The notes beneath the pieces are model-generated. The model searched no databases. It worked only from the letters and a program-made list of their open reading frames with translations, and was not told the origin of the DNA. A DNA stretch of 8,549 nucleotides. Source: Emcibacter sp. Its GTDB lineage: Bacteria > Pseudomonadota > Alphaproteobacteria > Sphingomonadales > Emcibacteraceae. Positions 1-7,139 of this stretch are shown here, piece by piece. The stretch is taken from assembly GCA_023142175.1 (NCBI GenBank), contig JAGLJX010000167.1:1-8549 (forward strand). The letters are read 5' to 3'. Made by a program: the position numbers and the translations under genes. Numbering within the stretch: position 1 is the first letter of the stretch; each line of letters opens with the position of its first letter.

Positions 1-791
1 CTGTGCCTTTGCTGCATCGTGCGCTGGAAACAGTACGTGACGTAACCGCATCTGGCGGACGTGTATTGTTCGTTGGCACAAAACGTCAGGCATCCGGCCC
101 AATCGCCGAAGCCGCTAAACGTTGTGGTCAGTATTATGTCAATCACCGCTGGCTCGGTGGCATGATGACCAACTGGCAGACAATTTCAAATTCCATAAAG
201 CGTCTGAAAGACCTTGATGTGAAATTGTCCGAAGATACTGTTGGTCTGACCAAGAAAGAACTGCTTCAGATGACACGCGAGCGTGACAAACTGGAACGGG
301 CGCTTGGTGGCATTAAAGATATGGGCGGCATTCCGAACATTCTGTTTGTCATTGATACAAACAAAGAAGAATTGGCTATTCTGGAAGCTAACAAACTGGG
401 TATTCCTGTTGTTGCGGTTCTGGATACAAACTGTGATCCCGATAACATCACTTTCCCGGTTCCCGGTAATGATGATGCGACCCGTGCGATCCAGCTTTAC
501 TGTGATCTGGTTTCAGGTGCGGTTCTTGATGGTATTCAGCAGGAATTGGTAGAGCAGGGCGTTGACCTTGGTGCTGCTGAAACTTCTGCGAAAGAAGTTG
601 TTGCTGAAGAAGCTGCTCCTGCAGAAAAAGCTGTTGAAGAAGCCGCTCCTGAAGTAGAAGTTGTTGCTAAAGAAAAAGCACCGGCAAAAAAGAAAGCAGC
701 TGCCAAGAAGCCAGCCGCAAAGAAAACTCCCGCTAAGAAGTCAGCGGATAAGAAGACTGCGGCTAAGAAGCCAGCTAAAGCTTCTGAGTAA
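1..791 (+). CDS. rpsB: 30S ribosomal protein S2, 5'-truncated by the window edge
   Basis: This is a structural protein of the small ribosomal subunit, needed for recruitment of S1 and for mRNA binding. The reading frame is open from the first base. Bases 1-2 end a codon xCT, matching the Thr of the family's TVP motif, so the GTG at position 3 is an internal Val and not a start. Comparison with E. coli S2 suggests about 46 N-terminal residues are missing. Family motifs are visible (numbered from the GTG): FVGTKRQA 23-30, [12 protein letters not shown] 47-58, SIKRLKDL 64-71, GGIKDMGG 102-109, FVIDTN 115-120 and [10 protein letters not shown] 154-163. The globular S2 fold ends near residue 190. 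A 72-residue low-complexity tail follows, first Glu/Ala-rich (about 191-222), then Lys/Ala/Pro-rich (223-260). Such tails occur in alphaproteobacterial S2 proteins but are absent from E. coli S2. tsf follows after 70 bases. The identification is very secure. Confidence 0.98.
   Translation, partial: VPLLHRALETVRDVTASGGRVLFVGTKRQASGPIAEAAKRCGQYYVNHRWLGGMMTNWQTISNSIKRLKDLDVKLSEDTVGLTKKELLQMTRERDKLERALGGIKDMGGIPNILFVIDTNKEELAILEANKLGIPVVAVLDTNCDPDNITFPVPGNDDATRAIQLYCDLVSGAVLDGIQQELVEQGVDLGAAETSAKEVVAEEAAPAEKAVEEAAPEVEVVAKEKAPAKKKAAAKKPAAKKTPAKKSADKKTAAKKPAKASE
696..770 (+). repeat. Five-residue (15-bp) tandem repeat in the S2 tail
   Basis: The end of rpsB encodes five successive pentapeptides of the form xxx[27 protein letters not shown]. 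An extra APAKK-like unit lies just before (nt 678-692) and a degenerate PAKAS just after. At the DNA level the AAGAAG/AAGAAA dipeptide codons recur every 15 bases. The pattern resembles the Lys/Ala/Pro tails of histone H1-like proteins. Replication slippage within coding sequence is the likely origin (inference). Confidence 0.85.
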
Positions 792-801
792 ATTAAACAA
801 C

Positions 802-832
802 TGCGGGTTCCGGATATATTCCGGCGCCCGCA
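802..832 (+). terminator. Hairpin between rpsB and tsf, probable partial terminator
   Basis: Arms 802-814 and 820-832 pair over 13 positions with one G-U wobble (808/826) and one mismatch (809/825), around a 5-base TATAT loop. The stem base is GC-rich. The following sequence is AATTATTCTC, T-rich but without a clean T run, so termination would be partial. Partial termination between rpsB and tsf is known in E. coli and lets S2 and EF-Ts be made in different amounts; the same role here is inference. It could also be an RNA-processing hairpin. Confidence 0.6.
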
Positions 833-861
833 ATTATTCTCATAATATGTAAGGAAGAATG

Positions 862-1788
862 ATGGTTCAGATTACGGCATCTCTTGTAAAAGAACTGCGC
901 GAGAAATCCGGCGCAGGGATGATGGACTGTAAAAATGCCCTGAAAGAAAATGATGGCAATGTTGAAGACGCCATGGACTGGCTACGTCAGAAAGGCATCT
1001 CCAAAGCAGCTAAGAAATCTGGCCGTGTTGCGGCTGAGGGTCTCGTTGCGGTCGCATCAAATGGTACAACATCCGTTGCGGTTGAAGTTAATTCCGAAAC
1101 TGATTTTGTTGCCCGTAACGATGCTTTTCAGGGAATTGTGAAAAATATTGTAAATGTTGCCCTTGAGAATGGCGGCGATTATGACGCGACACTTGCTGCT
1201 GATTATCCCGGAACAGGCCGCAATGTTAAAGACGAGGTTGTTGAAGCCGTCGGGACCATTGGCGAAAATATGAATTTCCGCCAGTCGGTTGGCCTTTCCG
1301 TGGAAAATGGAGTTGTGGCTACTTATATCCATAACGCTGTTACCGCCGGACTTGGCAAGATCGCTGTTTTGGTAGCTTTGGAATCAACGGCTGATGAGGC
1401 TACTTTAACCGCGTTAGGTAAACAGCTTGCCATGCATGTGGCGGCAACGGTGCCACTGGCTCTGACGGTTGATGATCTTGACCCGGCTGCTGTTGAGCGG
1501 GAACGTAATGTTCTGGTTGAACAGGCGCGGGAATCAGGCAAGCCTGAAAACATCATTGAGAAAATGATCGTTGGCCGTATGTCTAAATTCTATCAGGAAG
1601 TTGTCTTCTCAGAGCAGACATTCATCATTGATGGCGAAACCAAAATTTCCAAAGTTATTGCGAATGCATCCAAAGATGCGGGCGTAGATATCAAGCTGAC
1701 GGGTTATATCCGCATGGAACTTGGTGCCGGCATTGAGAAGAAAGAAGAAGATTTTGCTGCTGAAGTTGCTGCTGTAGCAGGTAAGTAA
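862..1788 (+). CDS. tsf: Elongation factor Ts
   Basis: EF-Ts is the guanine nucleotide exchange factor that releases GDP from EF-Tu in the cytoplasm. The N-terminal UBA-like domain (about 1-45) carries the first family signature, LREKSGAGMMDCKNAL at 12-27. The second signature, EVNSETDFVARN, lies at 75-86; its Asp81-Phe82 correspond to the pair that inserts into EF-Tu and disturbs the Mg-GDP site. The rest is the core domain. The protein has 308 residues, longer than the 283 of E. coli but usual for alphaproteobacteria. Two ATG codons occur in tandem at 859 and 862. The second is chosen because AGGA at 852-855 then lies 6 bases away, against 3 for the first; the products differ by one Met. 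The gene lies 70 bases after rpsB, behind a hairpin, and a large inverted repeat follows its stop codon. Confidence 0.98.
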   Translation: MVQITASLVKELREKSGAGMMDCKNALKENDGNVEDAMDWLRQKGISKAAKKSGRVAAEGLVAVASNGTTSVAVEVNSETDFVARNDAFQGIVKNIVNVALENGGDYDATLAADYPGTGRNVKDEVVEAVGTIGENMNFRQSVGLSVENGVVATYIHNAVTAGLGKIAVLVALESTADEATLTALGKQLAMHVAATVPLALTVDDLDPAAVERERNVLVEQARESGKPENIIEKMIVGRMSKFYQEVVFSEQTFIIDGETKISKVIANASKDAGVDIKLTGYIRMELGAGIEKKEEDFAAEVAAVAGK

Positions 1789-1795
1789 TATTTTT

Positions 1796-1847
1796 TTCGG
1801 GCTCATTTGTGAATAAATGTAAAAGTTTATTCGCATTTGGGCCCGAA
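1796..1847 (+). terminator. Long inverted repeat after tsf, candidate terminator or processing stem
   Basis: Arms 1796-1817 and 1826-1847 pair over 22 positions: a GC-rich base (TTCGGGC with GCCCGAA), two G-U wobbles (1803/1840 and 1810/1833), a two-base T/T internal loop (1806-1807 with 1836-1837) and an AT-rich top (GAATAAA with TTTATTC), around an 8-base loop. It begins 8 bases after the tsf stop. The next bases, TTGTATATTC, are T-rich but broken, while a pure T7 run lies upstream of the stem at 1791-1797. It is therefore not a textbook intrinsic terminator on either strand, although the strong lower stem next to a T-rich stretch makes it a good candidate for ending rpsB-tsf transcripts. 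Confidence 0.6.
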
Positions 1848-1932
1848 TTGTATATTCTGCCCTATAACTTTTTACGGGGATTTTCAAGATGCCGGAAAAC
1901 GGCACGATTGAAATAAAAAACATAAGGTGAAA
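1848..1932 (+). promoter_or_regulatory. pyrH leader with possible promoter elements
   Basis: These 85 bases lie between the post-tsf stem and the pyrH start and are the most likely site of a separate promoter for pyrH-frr-uppS and the genes beyond. Two -10-like hexamers are present: TATATT at 1851-1856 and TATAAC at 1863-1868, each 5 of 6 to consensus. I found no convincing -35 at 16-18 bases from either. A small hairpin (TGCCG 1890-1894 with CGGCA 1900-1904, GAAAA loop) is followed by an A-rich stretch and the ribosome binding site AAGG at 1924-1927. Confidence 0.3.
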
Positions 1933-2655
1933 ATGGCTGAAACTCCTAATTACAAACGTGTTTTACTGAAGCTTTCCGGTGAAGCTCTCATGGGCGATCA
2001 GGAGTATGGTATTGACCCAAAAATGGTCAGACGAATCGCTGCTGAAATAAAAATTGTAAAGGAACTTGATGTTCAGGTTTGTCTGGTCGTCGGGGCGGGA
2101 AATATATTCAGGGGCATGACCGGTGTCGCCAGCGGCTTTGACCGCACCTCTGCGGACCATATGGGTATGTTGGCTACGGTTATGAATTCCATCGCCATTC
2201 AGAATGCATTAGAGCAGGAAGGCGTCGATAGTCGAGTGCAATCAGCCTTTCCCATAGCTTCCGTCTGTGAGCCTTATATTCGCCGAAAAGCTATCCGTCA
2301 TATGGAAAAAGGCCGTGTTGTTATTTTTGCGGCGGGAACGGGTAACCCTTTCTTTACCACCGATACCGCCGCGGCACTCAGGGCGGCCGAAATGAGCTGT
2401 GATGCACTGCTTAAGGGCACGCAGGTTAATGGTGTTTACACCGCCGACCCAAAAACCAATCCTGATGCCACGAAATATGATAGATTGGATTATCATACTG
2501 TATTAACCAAAGACCTAAAAGTTATGGATACGTCTGCAATAGCACTGGCGCGTGAGAATGATATTCCCATCGTGGTATTCTCCATCCATAAGCATGGTGA
2601 ATTCGCCCGCGTTATGTGTGGAGACGGCGAATTCACAATCATAGCCAAGGAGTGA
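1933..2655 (+). CDS. pyrH: UMP kinase (uridylate kinase)
   Basis: PyrH phosphorylates UMP to UDP with ATP, the step that commits UMP to UTP, CTP and UDP-sugar synthesis. It is a cytoplasmic hexamer of the amino-acid kinase fold, unrelated to eukaryotic UMP/CMP kinases. Motifs: KLSGEAL 13-19 (phosphate binding), VGAGN 53-57, [11 protein letters not shown] 75-85, [10 protein letters not shown] 135-144 (UMP/ATP contacts) and ADPKTNP 171-177 near the nucleotide base. The length is 240 residues (241 in E. coli). The ATG at 1933 is preferred because AAGG at 1924-1927 precedes it by 5 bases. An in-frame GTG at 1927 would add only Met-Lys and lies inside that ribosome binding site. Two positions depart from the usual consensus: GGGN reads GAGN (Ala55) and KVDGVY reads QVNGVY (Asn166). 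The rest is canonical, so an active enzyme is expected. frr follows 6 bases after the stop. Confidence 0.97.
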   Translation: MAETPNYKRVLLKLSGEALMGDQEYGIDPKMVRRIAAEIKIVKELDVQVCLVVGAGNIFRGMTGVASGFDRTSADHMGMLATVMNSIAIQNALEQEGVDSRVQSAFPIASVCEPYIRRKAIRHMEKGRVVIFAAGTGNPFFTTDTAAALRAAEMSCDALLKGTQVNGVYTADPKTNPDATKYDRLDYHTVLTKDLKVMDTSAIALARENDIPIVVFSIHKHGEFARVMCGDGEFTIIAKE

Positions 2656-2661
2656 ACAAAA

Positions 2662-3222
2662 ATGTCATCTGAAATTGATCTGAATGATCTCAAGCGCCGG
2701 ATGAACGGGGCCATTGAAAACCTTAAATCAGAATTTGTCGGGCTTAGAACGGGCAGGGCTTCTGTCAATCTGATGGATCCGGTCATGGTGGATGCCTATG
2801 GTTCTCAGATGCCCCTAAACCAGATTGCCACAGTTTCGACACCAGAGGCCCGTATGATCAGCGTTAATATATGGGACAAGACAATGGTCGCGGCAGCAGA
2901 AAAGGCCGTTCGCAACGCGGGGCTTGGCCTTAATCCGGTTGTTGATGGTCAGACATTGCGTATCCCTATTCCGGAACTGAATGAAGAACGCCGTGCGGAA
3001 CTGACTAAGGTTTCCGGCAAATATGCCGAGCAAAGCCGGATTGCAGTTCGTAACGTGCGCAGGGACGGGATGGATACCATCAAAAGATTAGAAAAAGATC
3101 ACGAAATAAGTCAGGATGACCAAAAAATTTATTCAGACCAGATCCAAAAGCTGACCGATGAAATGGTCAAGGAAATTGATCAGCTGACGGAAGCCAAAGA
3201 AAAAGAAATTATGCAGGTATAA
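2662..3222 (+). CDS. frr: Ribosome recycling factor
   Basis: RRF works with EF-G after termination to split the 70S post-termination complex into subunits. The 186 residues match the family's usual 185-186. Domain I, the three-helix bundle, is formed by residues about 1-30 and 106-186; domain II is the small beta-rich region between. Visible signatures are GLRTGRAS at 27-34, [13 protein letters not shown] at 44-56, [12 protein letters not shown] at 100-111 and [12 protein letters not shown] at 127-138; Arg130 and Arg133 align with the Arg residues that contact 23S rRNA. Its ribosome binding site AAGGAG (2647-2652) lies within the last codons of pyrH, 9 bases before the ATG, and only 6 bases separate the two genes, which suggests translational coupling. 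The pyrH-frr pair is conserved very widely in bacteria. Confidence 0.98.
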   Translation: MSSEIDLNDLKRRMNGAIENLKSEFVGLRTGRASVNLMDPVMVDAYGSQMPLNQIATVSTPEARMISVNIWDKTMVAAAEKAVRNAGLGLNPVVDGQTLRIPIPELNEERRAELTKVSGKYAEQSRIAVRNVRRDGMDTIKRLEKDHEISQDDQKIYSDQIQKLTDEMVKEIDQLTEAKEKEIMQV

Positions 3223-3238
3223 GGAGATACTCTGAACC

Positions 3239-3988
3239 ATGTTGTTGGTGAAGGAAGAATTCGCTTCCAGAAAAAAGAGCAAGCAACAGCAACCTCCAAC
3301 CCATGTCGCTATCATTATGGATGGCAATGGGCGGTGGGCCAAAAAACGTATGCTGCCCAAAGTGGCGGGACATAAACGAGGCGCGGATGCTGTACGCAGG
3401 TGTGTTGAGGATTCAATAGACCTCGGAATTAAGTATCTGACACTTTATGCTTTTTCATCTGAAAACTGGAACAGGTCGGAAGACGAAGTGAATGACCTGA
3501 TGAAGCTCCTGCATCGTTATTTGACCAAGGAAGTTGATGAACTTCATGAGAAAAATATCCGTCTGGCTTTCATCGGCAACAGATCTAAACTCAGCGGTTC
3601 TATTCGTAAACTTCTTGAGGCTGCGGAAAAGAGAACTCTGAATAATACAAGGCTTTGCCTGACGTTGGCGTTAAGTTACGGCGGGCGGGCAGAAATCATT
3701 GATGCAACAAGGGAACTGGCAGAGAAGGTCAAGGCCGGTGAAATTGATCCGAAGGATATTTCCGAGGATATTTTTGCATCTCACCTTCACACCAACAATA
3801 TTCCCGATCCTGATTTGATCATTCGCACAAGTGGCGAACAAAGGATCAGCAATTTCCTGCTGTGGCAGATTGCTTATGCGGAATTTGTCTTTTTAGATGT
3901 CCTGTGGCCCGACTTTAATCGGGATGCACTGGAACAGGCCGTTGAGGCATATTGTTGTCGCGATCGGCGATACGGCGCGAGACCCTAA
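3239..3988 (+). CDS. uppS: Undecaprenyl diphosphate synthase (cis-prenyltransferase)
   Basis: UppS adds eight isopentenyl units in cis to farnesyl diphosphate to give C55-PP, the precursor of the lipid carrier for peptidoglycan and surface polysaccharides. It is a soluble homodimer acting at the membrane face. The catalytic motif is IMDGNGRWAKKR at 26-37, with Asp28 as the Mg/diphosphate residue. Others are AGHKRGA 43-49, TLYAFSSENWNR 68-79, LALSYGGR 143-150 and the C-terminal RTSGEQRISNFLLWQ at 196-210, with Arg196, Arg202 and Glu215 in the IPP site. It has 249 residues (253 in E. coli). The Lys/Gln-rich segment before residue 20 is not conserved. AAGGAG at 3221-3226 overlaps the frr stop and lies 12 bases from the ATG, longer than usual, but no better in-frame start exists. 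The C-terminus reads AYCCRDRRYG, with an unusual Cys pair just before the conserved basic end. Confidence 0.97.
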   Translation: MLLVKEEFASRKKSKQQQPPTHVAIIMDGNGRWAKKRMLPKVAGHKRGADAVRRCVEDSIDLGIKYLTLYAFSSENWNRSEDEVNDLMKLLHRYLTKEVDELHEKNIRLAFIGNRSKLSGSIRKLLEAAEKRTLNNTRLCLTLALSYGGRAEIIDATRELAEKVKAGEIDPKDISEDIFASHLHTNNIPDPDLIIRTSGEQRISNFLLWQIAYAEFVFLDVLWPDFNRDALEQAVEAYCCRDRRYGARP

Positions 3989-3994
3989 GCAGTT

Positions 3995-4804
3995 ATGAGC
4001 GAAACATCACCCTTACCCCCTAAAAAAAGCGGCCTTATGCTGCGTGTCGTGTCAGCCCTGATCATGCTGCCCATAGCAATTTTTATCATTTTGCAGGGCG
4101 GTGTCGCCTATAATTTATTTGTGATATTGCTCACGGGTATGATTTTATATGAGTGGAATGGTATTTGTGAAGATAAGGCTTTTAATGCAGTCTTTGTTCT
4201 TCAGTTTATTTTCGTTCTACTGCTGATTTATTCAATGATCCGAGCAGAATATTTTGACATATATATTTATCTTGTCGCGGTTGGCTTGCTTGGCGCGGCC
4301 TGTGTCTATTTCAAGGTGAATGTTAAGTTTGCCCTGTTGGGCGTCGTTTATGCCCTGCTTCCGGCGCTGTCGTTGATATGGCTCCGACAGATAGACGGTT
4401 TGATAGTTTTGTGGGTGATGATTATCGTATGGTCCATGGACATAGGCGCCTACTTTTCAGGAAAAACTATTGGGGGACCAAAAATGTCTCCACGTATCAG
4501 CCCGAACAAGACATGGGCCGGACTTATCGGCGGCGCATTGACGGCCGTTATTTTTGGCTTGATAGCGGCCTTTTATTTTAATTTTGATATGCAGATGCCA
4601 TTTTTGATACCTGCCGCAGCGGGTCTTGCTATATGGAGCCAGATCGGGGATTTGGCGGAGTCTGCCTTGAAACGGCGTTTTAAAGTAAAAGATTCCGGGG
4701 CGATAATTCCAGGCCACGGCGGGATAATGGATCGGGTAGACGGGGTGGTTTTTGCCGCCCCTGCCATGGCCCTGTTCCTGTATTTTTTCGGGATGGGTTC
4801 CTGA
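3995..4804 (+). CDS. cdsA: Phosphatidate cytidylyltransferase (CDP-diacylglycerol synthase)
   Basis: CdsA converts phosphatidic acid and CTP to CDP-diacylglycerol, the precursor of phosphatidylethanolamine, phosphatidylglycerol and cardiolipin. It is an inner-membrane protein. About eight or nine hydrophobic segments can be seen, roughly at 17-34, 37-53, 65-81, 89-105, 111-130, 135-150, 175-195, 202-215 and 249-266. The cytidylyltransferase signature runs from Ser223 to Asp246: ALKRR 224-228, VKDSG 231-235, PGHGGIMDRVDG 239-250. The upstream SPNKTWAG motif (169-176) and Asp219 of GDLAES are also in place. The length of 269 residues fits the family. The ATG lies 6 bases after the uppS stop with no strong Shine-Dalgarno, so re-initiation by ribosomes leaving uppS is likely. 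Its stop overlaps the dxr start. Position beside uppS and dxr is typical of the alphaproteobacterial cluster. Confidence 0.96.
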   Translation: MSETSPLPPKKSGLMLRVVSALIMLPIAIFIILQGGVAYNLFVILLTGMILYEWNGICEDKAFNAVFVLQFIFVLLLIYSMIRAEYFDIYIYLVAVGLLGAACVYFKVNVKFALLGVVYALLPALSLIWLRQIDGLIVLWVMIIVWSMDIGAYFSGKTIGGPKMSPRISPNKTWAGLIGGALTAVIFGLIAAFYFNFDMQMPFLIPAAAGLAIWSQIGDLAESALKRRFKVKDSGAIIPGHGGIMDRVDGVVFAAPAMALFLYFFGMGS

Positions 4805-5961
4805 TGACGGCAAAAACGATAACCATATTAGGCTCTACAGGGTCTGTTGGCTGCAACACCCTTGATCTGATCAGAAGAAGTCCCGAGACTTATGATGTTA
4901 TCGCCCTTACCGCCAACCGCAATGTGACGGAACTAGCCGCGCAGGCAAAAGAATTCAATGCTGAAATGGCGGTGATTGCCGACGAAAGCTGCTACGGGGA
5001 TTTGAAAGATGCTTTGAGTGGCACAGACATTAAGGTAGCGGCAGGGCAGCAGGCACTGGACGAGGCGGCACAGCTTTCCGCAGAATGGGTCATGGCCTCC
5101 ATAGTTGGGGCTGCGGGGCTACGGCCTACTTTATCGGCTATTCGGCGCGGTGCGACGGTGGCTTTGGCTAACAAGGAATGTCTTGTCTGTGCCGGTGATC
5201 TTATGATGCAGGAAGTTAAAGATCATAACGCCACATTATTGCCGGTTGATTCTGAACATAACGCTATTTTTCAGGTTTTTGATTTCGAGCGGGCGGATAG
5301 TGTGGATAGCATAACACTCACCGCGTCCGGCGGGCCTTTTATCAATTCCACTTTGGATGAGATGGAGAAAGTCACGCCGGAACAGGCGGTGGCGCATCCC
5401 AATTGGGATATGGGCGCGAAAATTTCTGTTGATTCAGCGACGATGATGAATAAAGGTCTTGAAATGATCGAGGCCTATCATCTGTTTCCAGTCACCAAAG
5501 ATCAGATTGACATTATTATCCATCCCCAATCGGTTATCCATAGCATGGTGACCTATAAAGATGGTTCTGTTCTGGCGCAACTTGGAGCGCCTGATATGAG
5601 AATTCCCATATCCTATGCTCTTGGCTGGCCCAAGCGCATCGATACGCCAGCGAAGAAACTAAATTTGATGGATATGAAAAGACTGGATTTTCTGGAACCG
5701 GACCTGGTCAGATTTCCCGCCCTTCGCATTGCAAGAGAGGCATTGCATATGGGCGGCACTGCTCCTACAATCCTGAACGCGGCCAATGAGGTGGCGGTTT
5801 TTGCTTTTCTTGAGGGCCGGATTGGCTTTCTGGATATCGCCCGGGTCGTAGAGGAAACATTATCACAGTTGGAGACCGTACCCCTGACCTGTCTTAAAAT
5901 GGTTCATGCCATTGATGAACAGGCGCGGGCCGTGGCGCAAAAACTAATAGAAAAATTATAG
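4804..5961 (+). CDS. dxr: 1-deoxy-D-xylulose 5-phosphate reductoisomerase
   Basis: Dxr rearranges and reduces DXP to 2-C-methyl-D-erythritol 4-phosphate with NADPH and Mg or Mn, the first committed step of the MEP isoprenoid pathway. The Rossmann motif is GSTGSVGCNTLDLI at 10-23. VDSEHNAIFQ (148-157) supplies metal ligands Asp149 and Glu151, and Glu220 of NKGLEMIEA is the third. TASGGPF at 173-179 and HPQSVIHSMV at 240-249 are canonical. The flexible lid over the substrate is HPNWDMGAKISVD (198-210), with Trp201; the residue after Trp is usually Ser and is Asp here. APTILNAANE (320-329) marks the C-terminal helical domain. The length is 385 residues, near the usual 390-400. The ATG shares its A with the cdsA stop (TGATG), a stop-start overlap implying coupled translation. 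There is no clear Shine-Dalgarno beyond G-rich GGGATGGG upstream. Its product feeds the substrate supply of the nearby uppS. Confidence 0.98.
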   Translation: MTAKTITILGSTGSVGCNTLDLIRRSPETYDVIALTANRNVTELAAQAKEFNAEMAVIADESCYGDLKDALSGTDIKVAAGQQALDEAAQLSAEWVMASIVGAAGLRPTLSAIRRGATVALANKECLVCAGDLMMQEVKDHNATLLPVDSEHNAIFQVFDFERADSVDSITLTASGGPFINSTLDEMEKVTPEQAVAHPNWDMGAKISVDSATMMNKGLEMIEAYHLFPVTKDQIDIIIHPQSVIHSMVTYKDGSVLAQLGAPDMRIPISYALGWPKRIDTPAKKLNLMDMKRLDFLEPDLVRFPALRIAREALHMGGTAPTILNAANEVAVFAFLEGRIGFLDIARVVEETLSQLETVPLTCLKMVHAIDEQARAVAQKLIEKL

Positions 5962-5970
5962 AGGATACTC

Positions 5971-7101
5971 ATGGATAGTATTATAAATTTCATAATATAT
6001 GTCATTTCCTTTCTGGCAATGCTGTCCATTCTGGTATTTGTCCATGAGTGGGGACATTTTATCATTGCGCGGTTGAACGGCGTTCGGGTGGATGTCTTTT
6101 CCATCGGGTTTGGCAAGGAAATTTGGGGCCGAACCGATAAAAAAGGCACGCGCTGGAAAATAAGTTATGTGCCGCTGGGTGGCTATGTTAAATTTTTTGG
6201 TGATGCCAGCGAAGCGAGTACTCCCGATGGTAATATAGATGAAATGTCTGTAGAAGATCGGGAAGTTTCCTTTCATCACAAGAAATTATATCAACGTGCC
6301 GCTATAGTTTTCGCTGGCCCTATTGCTAATTTTATTTTTGCTATTCTTATTTTAGCCACATTTTTTTACGCTTATGGGCAGGTAAATACTCCGGCTATTG
6401 TATCTACGGTCTTGGAAGGGTCTGCGGCAGAGGCGGCAGGGTTACAACCGGATGATGTGATTGTCAGTGCGGATGGTAGCGAAATCAAACGCTTCAATGA
6501 TTTAAGGATTGAGATACTTTATAGTGCCGGAGAAACTATTGTCGTTGAAGTATTAAGGCGAGGTGAAATTATAAGTTTGGCGCTAACGCCCAGACTGACA
6601 AAAATTATTCAGAATGGTGAGCAGGTACTAGATGATAATGGAGAGCCGTTGGAGCTGTATCAGATAGGGGTTCAGAATTCTACGAAGAGAGTCATCAAGG
6701 AACATAATGTTGGTTCGGCCCTATGGGCGGGAGCTTTGGAAACCAGAGTGATTATTGTACAGTCGTTGCGCGGAATTCGGCAGATGATAGCCGGGACAAG
6801 ATCGGTAAAAGAATTAAGCGGCCCTATTGGCATTGCAAAAATCGCTGGCGAATCTGCAAAACGGGGAATTGATTACTGGATCAGGATAATGGCTTTGGTG
6901 TCGATCAGTCTGGGAATGATAAATTTATTTCCAATTCCGTTACTGGATGGTGGTCATTTGCTATTTTACGGGTTTGAAGCTGTTTTAGGCCGGAAATTAA
7001 GCAATAGAATGCAAGAATTTGGATTTCGTATTGGATTAGTTTTTATTCTTGGGTTAATGATGTTGGCTACTTTCAATGACATATTGAAAATTAACTGGTA
7101 A
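5971..7101 (+). CDS. rseP: RIP metalloprotease RseP (site-2 protease family)
   Basis: RseP is a zinc protease in the inner membrane that cuts transmembrane segments. In E. coli it releases sigma E by cleaving RseA, and it also removes remnant signal peptides; the substrates in this organism cannot be read from the sequence. The first membrane segment (about 8-30) holds the zinc motif HEWGH (25-29) with catalytic Glu26. The third zinc ligand is Asp326 in NLFPIPLLDGGH (318-329). The membrane-associated motif PLGGYVKFFGD lies at 68-78, a second membrane segment at about 113-135, one PDZ domain at about 142-208 with AGLQPDDVI (156-164), and the last segments at about 306-324 and 352-368. The 376 residues fit the single-PDZ form rather than the 450-residue, two-PDZ E. 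coli type. The ribosome binding site GAGGA (5961-5965) overlaps the dxr stop, 5 bases before the ATG. Its 3' half becomes notably AT-rich. Confidence 0.97.
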   Translation: MDSIINFIIYVISFLAMLSILVFVHEWGHFIIARLNGVRVDVFSIGFGKEIWGRTDKKGTRWKISYVPLGGYVKFFGDASEASTPDGNIDEMSVEDREVSFHHKKLYQRAAIVFAGPIANFIFAILILATFFYAYGQVNTPAIVSTVLEGSAAEAAGLQPDDVIVSADGSEIKRFNDLRIEILYSAGETIVVEVLRRGEIISLALTPRLTKIIQNGEQVLDDNGEPLELYQIGVQNSTKRVIKEHNVGSALWAGALETRVIIVQSLRGIRQMIAGTRSVKELSGPIGIAKIAGESAKRGIDYWIRIMALVSISLGMINLFPIPLLDGGHLLFYGFEAVLGRKLSNRMQEFGFRIGLVFILGLMMLATFNDILKINW

Positions 7102-7119
7102 ATATATGCTTTCTATTAT
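7091..7119 (+). promoter_or_regulatory. Candidate sigma-70-type promoter for bamA
   Basis: TTAACT (7091-7096, 4 of 6 to TTGACA) and TATTAT (7114-7119, 5 of 6 to TATAAT) are separated by exactly 17 bases. The predicted start would fall around 7125-7127, after the only nearby ATG (7106) and about 27 bases before the TTG chosen for bamA. The -35 lies in the last codons of rseP. The region is so AT-rich that chance matches are expected, so this remains tentative. Confidence 0.3.
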
Positions 7120-7139
7120 AAAAAAAACAAAAAATATAC

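Noticed and set aside
3..5. GTG at position 3 as the start of rpsB
   Set aside because: The frame is open to the window edge and the Val belongs to the internal TVP-like motif of S2; the true start lies upstream.
661..852. Plus-strand ORF rich in Lys, Arg and Gln overlapping the end of rpsB
   Set aside because: It is the +1-frame reading of the xxxKK repeat; its composition follows from the repeat codons, not from a separate gene.
1927..1932. GTG start for pyrH, adding Met-Lys
   Set aside because: The GTG overlaps the AAGG ribosome binding site that serves the ATG at 1933 with normal spacing.
3900..3988. Possible frameshift at the uppS C-terminus because of the unusual Cys-Cys
   Set aside because: The conserved RDRRYG end follows in the same frame and the length is normal, so the gene looks intact.
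4457..4813. Minus-strand ORF of 118 codons opposite cdsA
   Set aside because: The cdsA frame here encodes the family's catalytic signature; the antisense product is low-complexity and unlike any family I know.
5971..7101. RseP as a deletion derivative lacking one PDZ domain
   Set aside because: Single-PDZ members of about 375 residues are a normal form of the family, and all zinc and membrane motifs are present in order.
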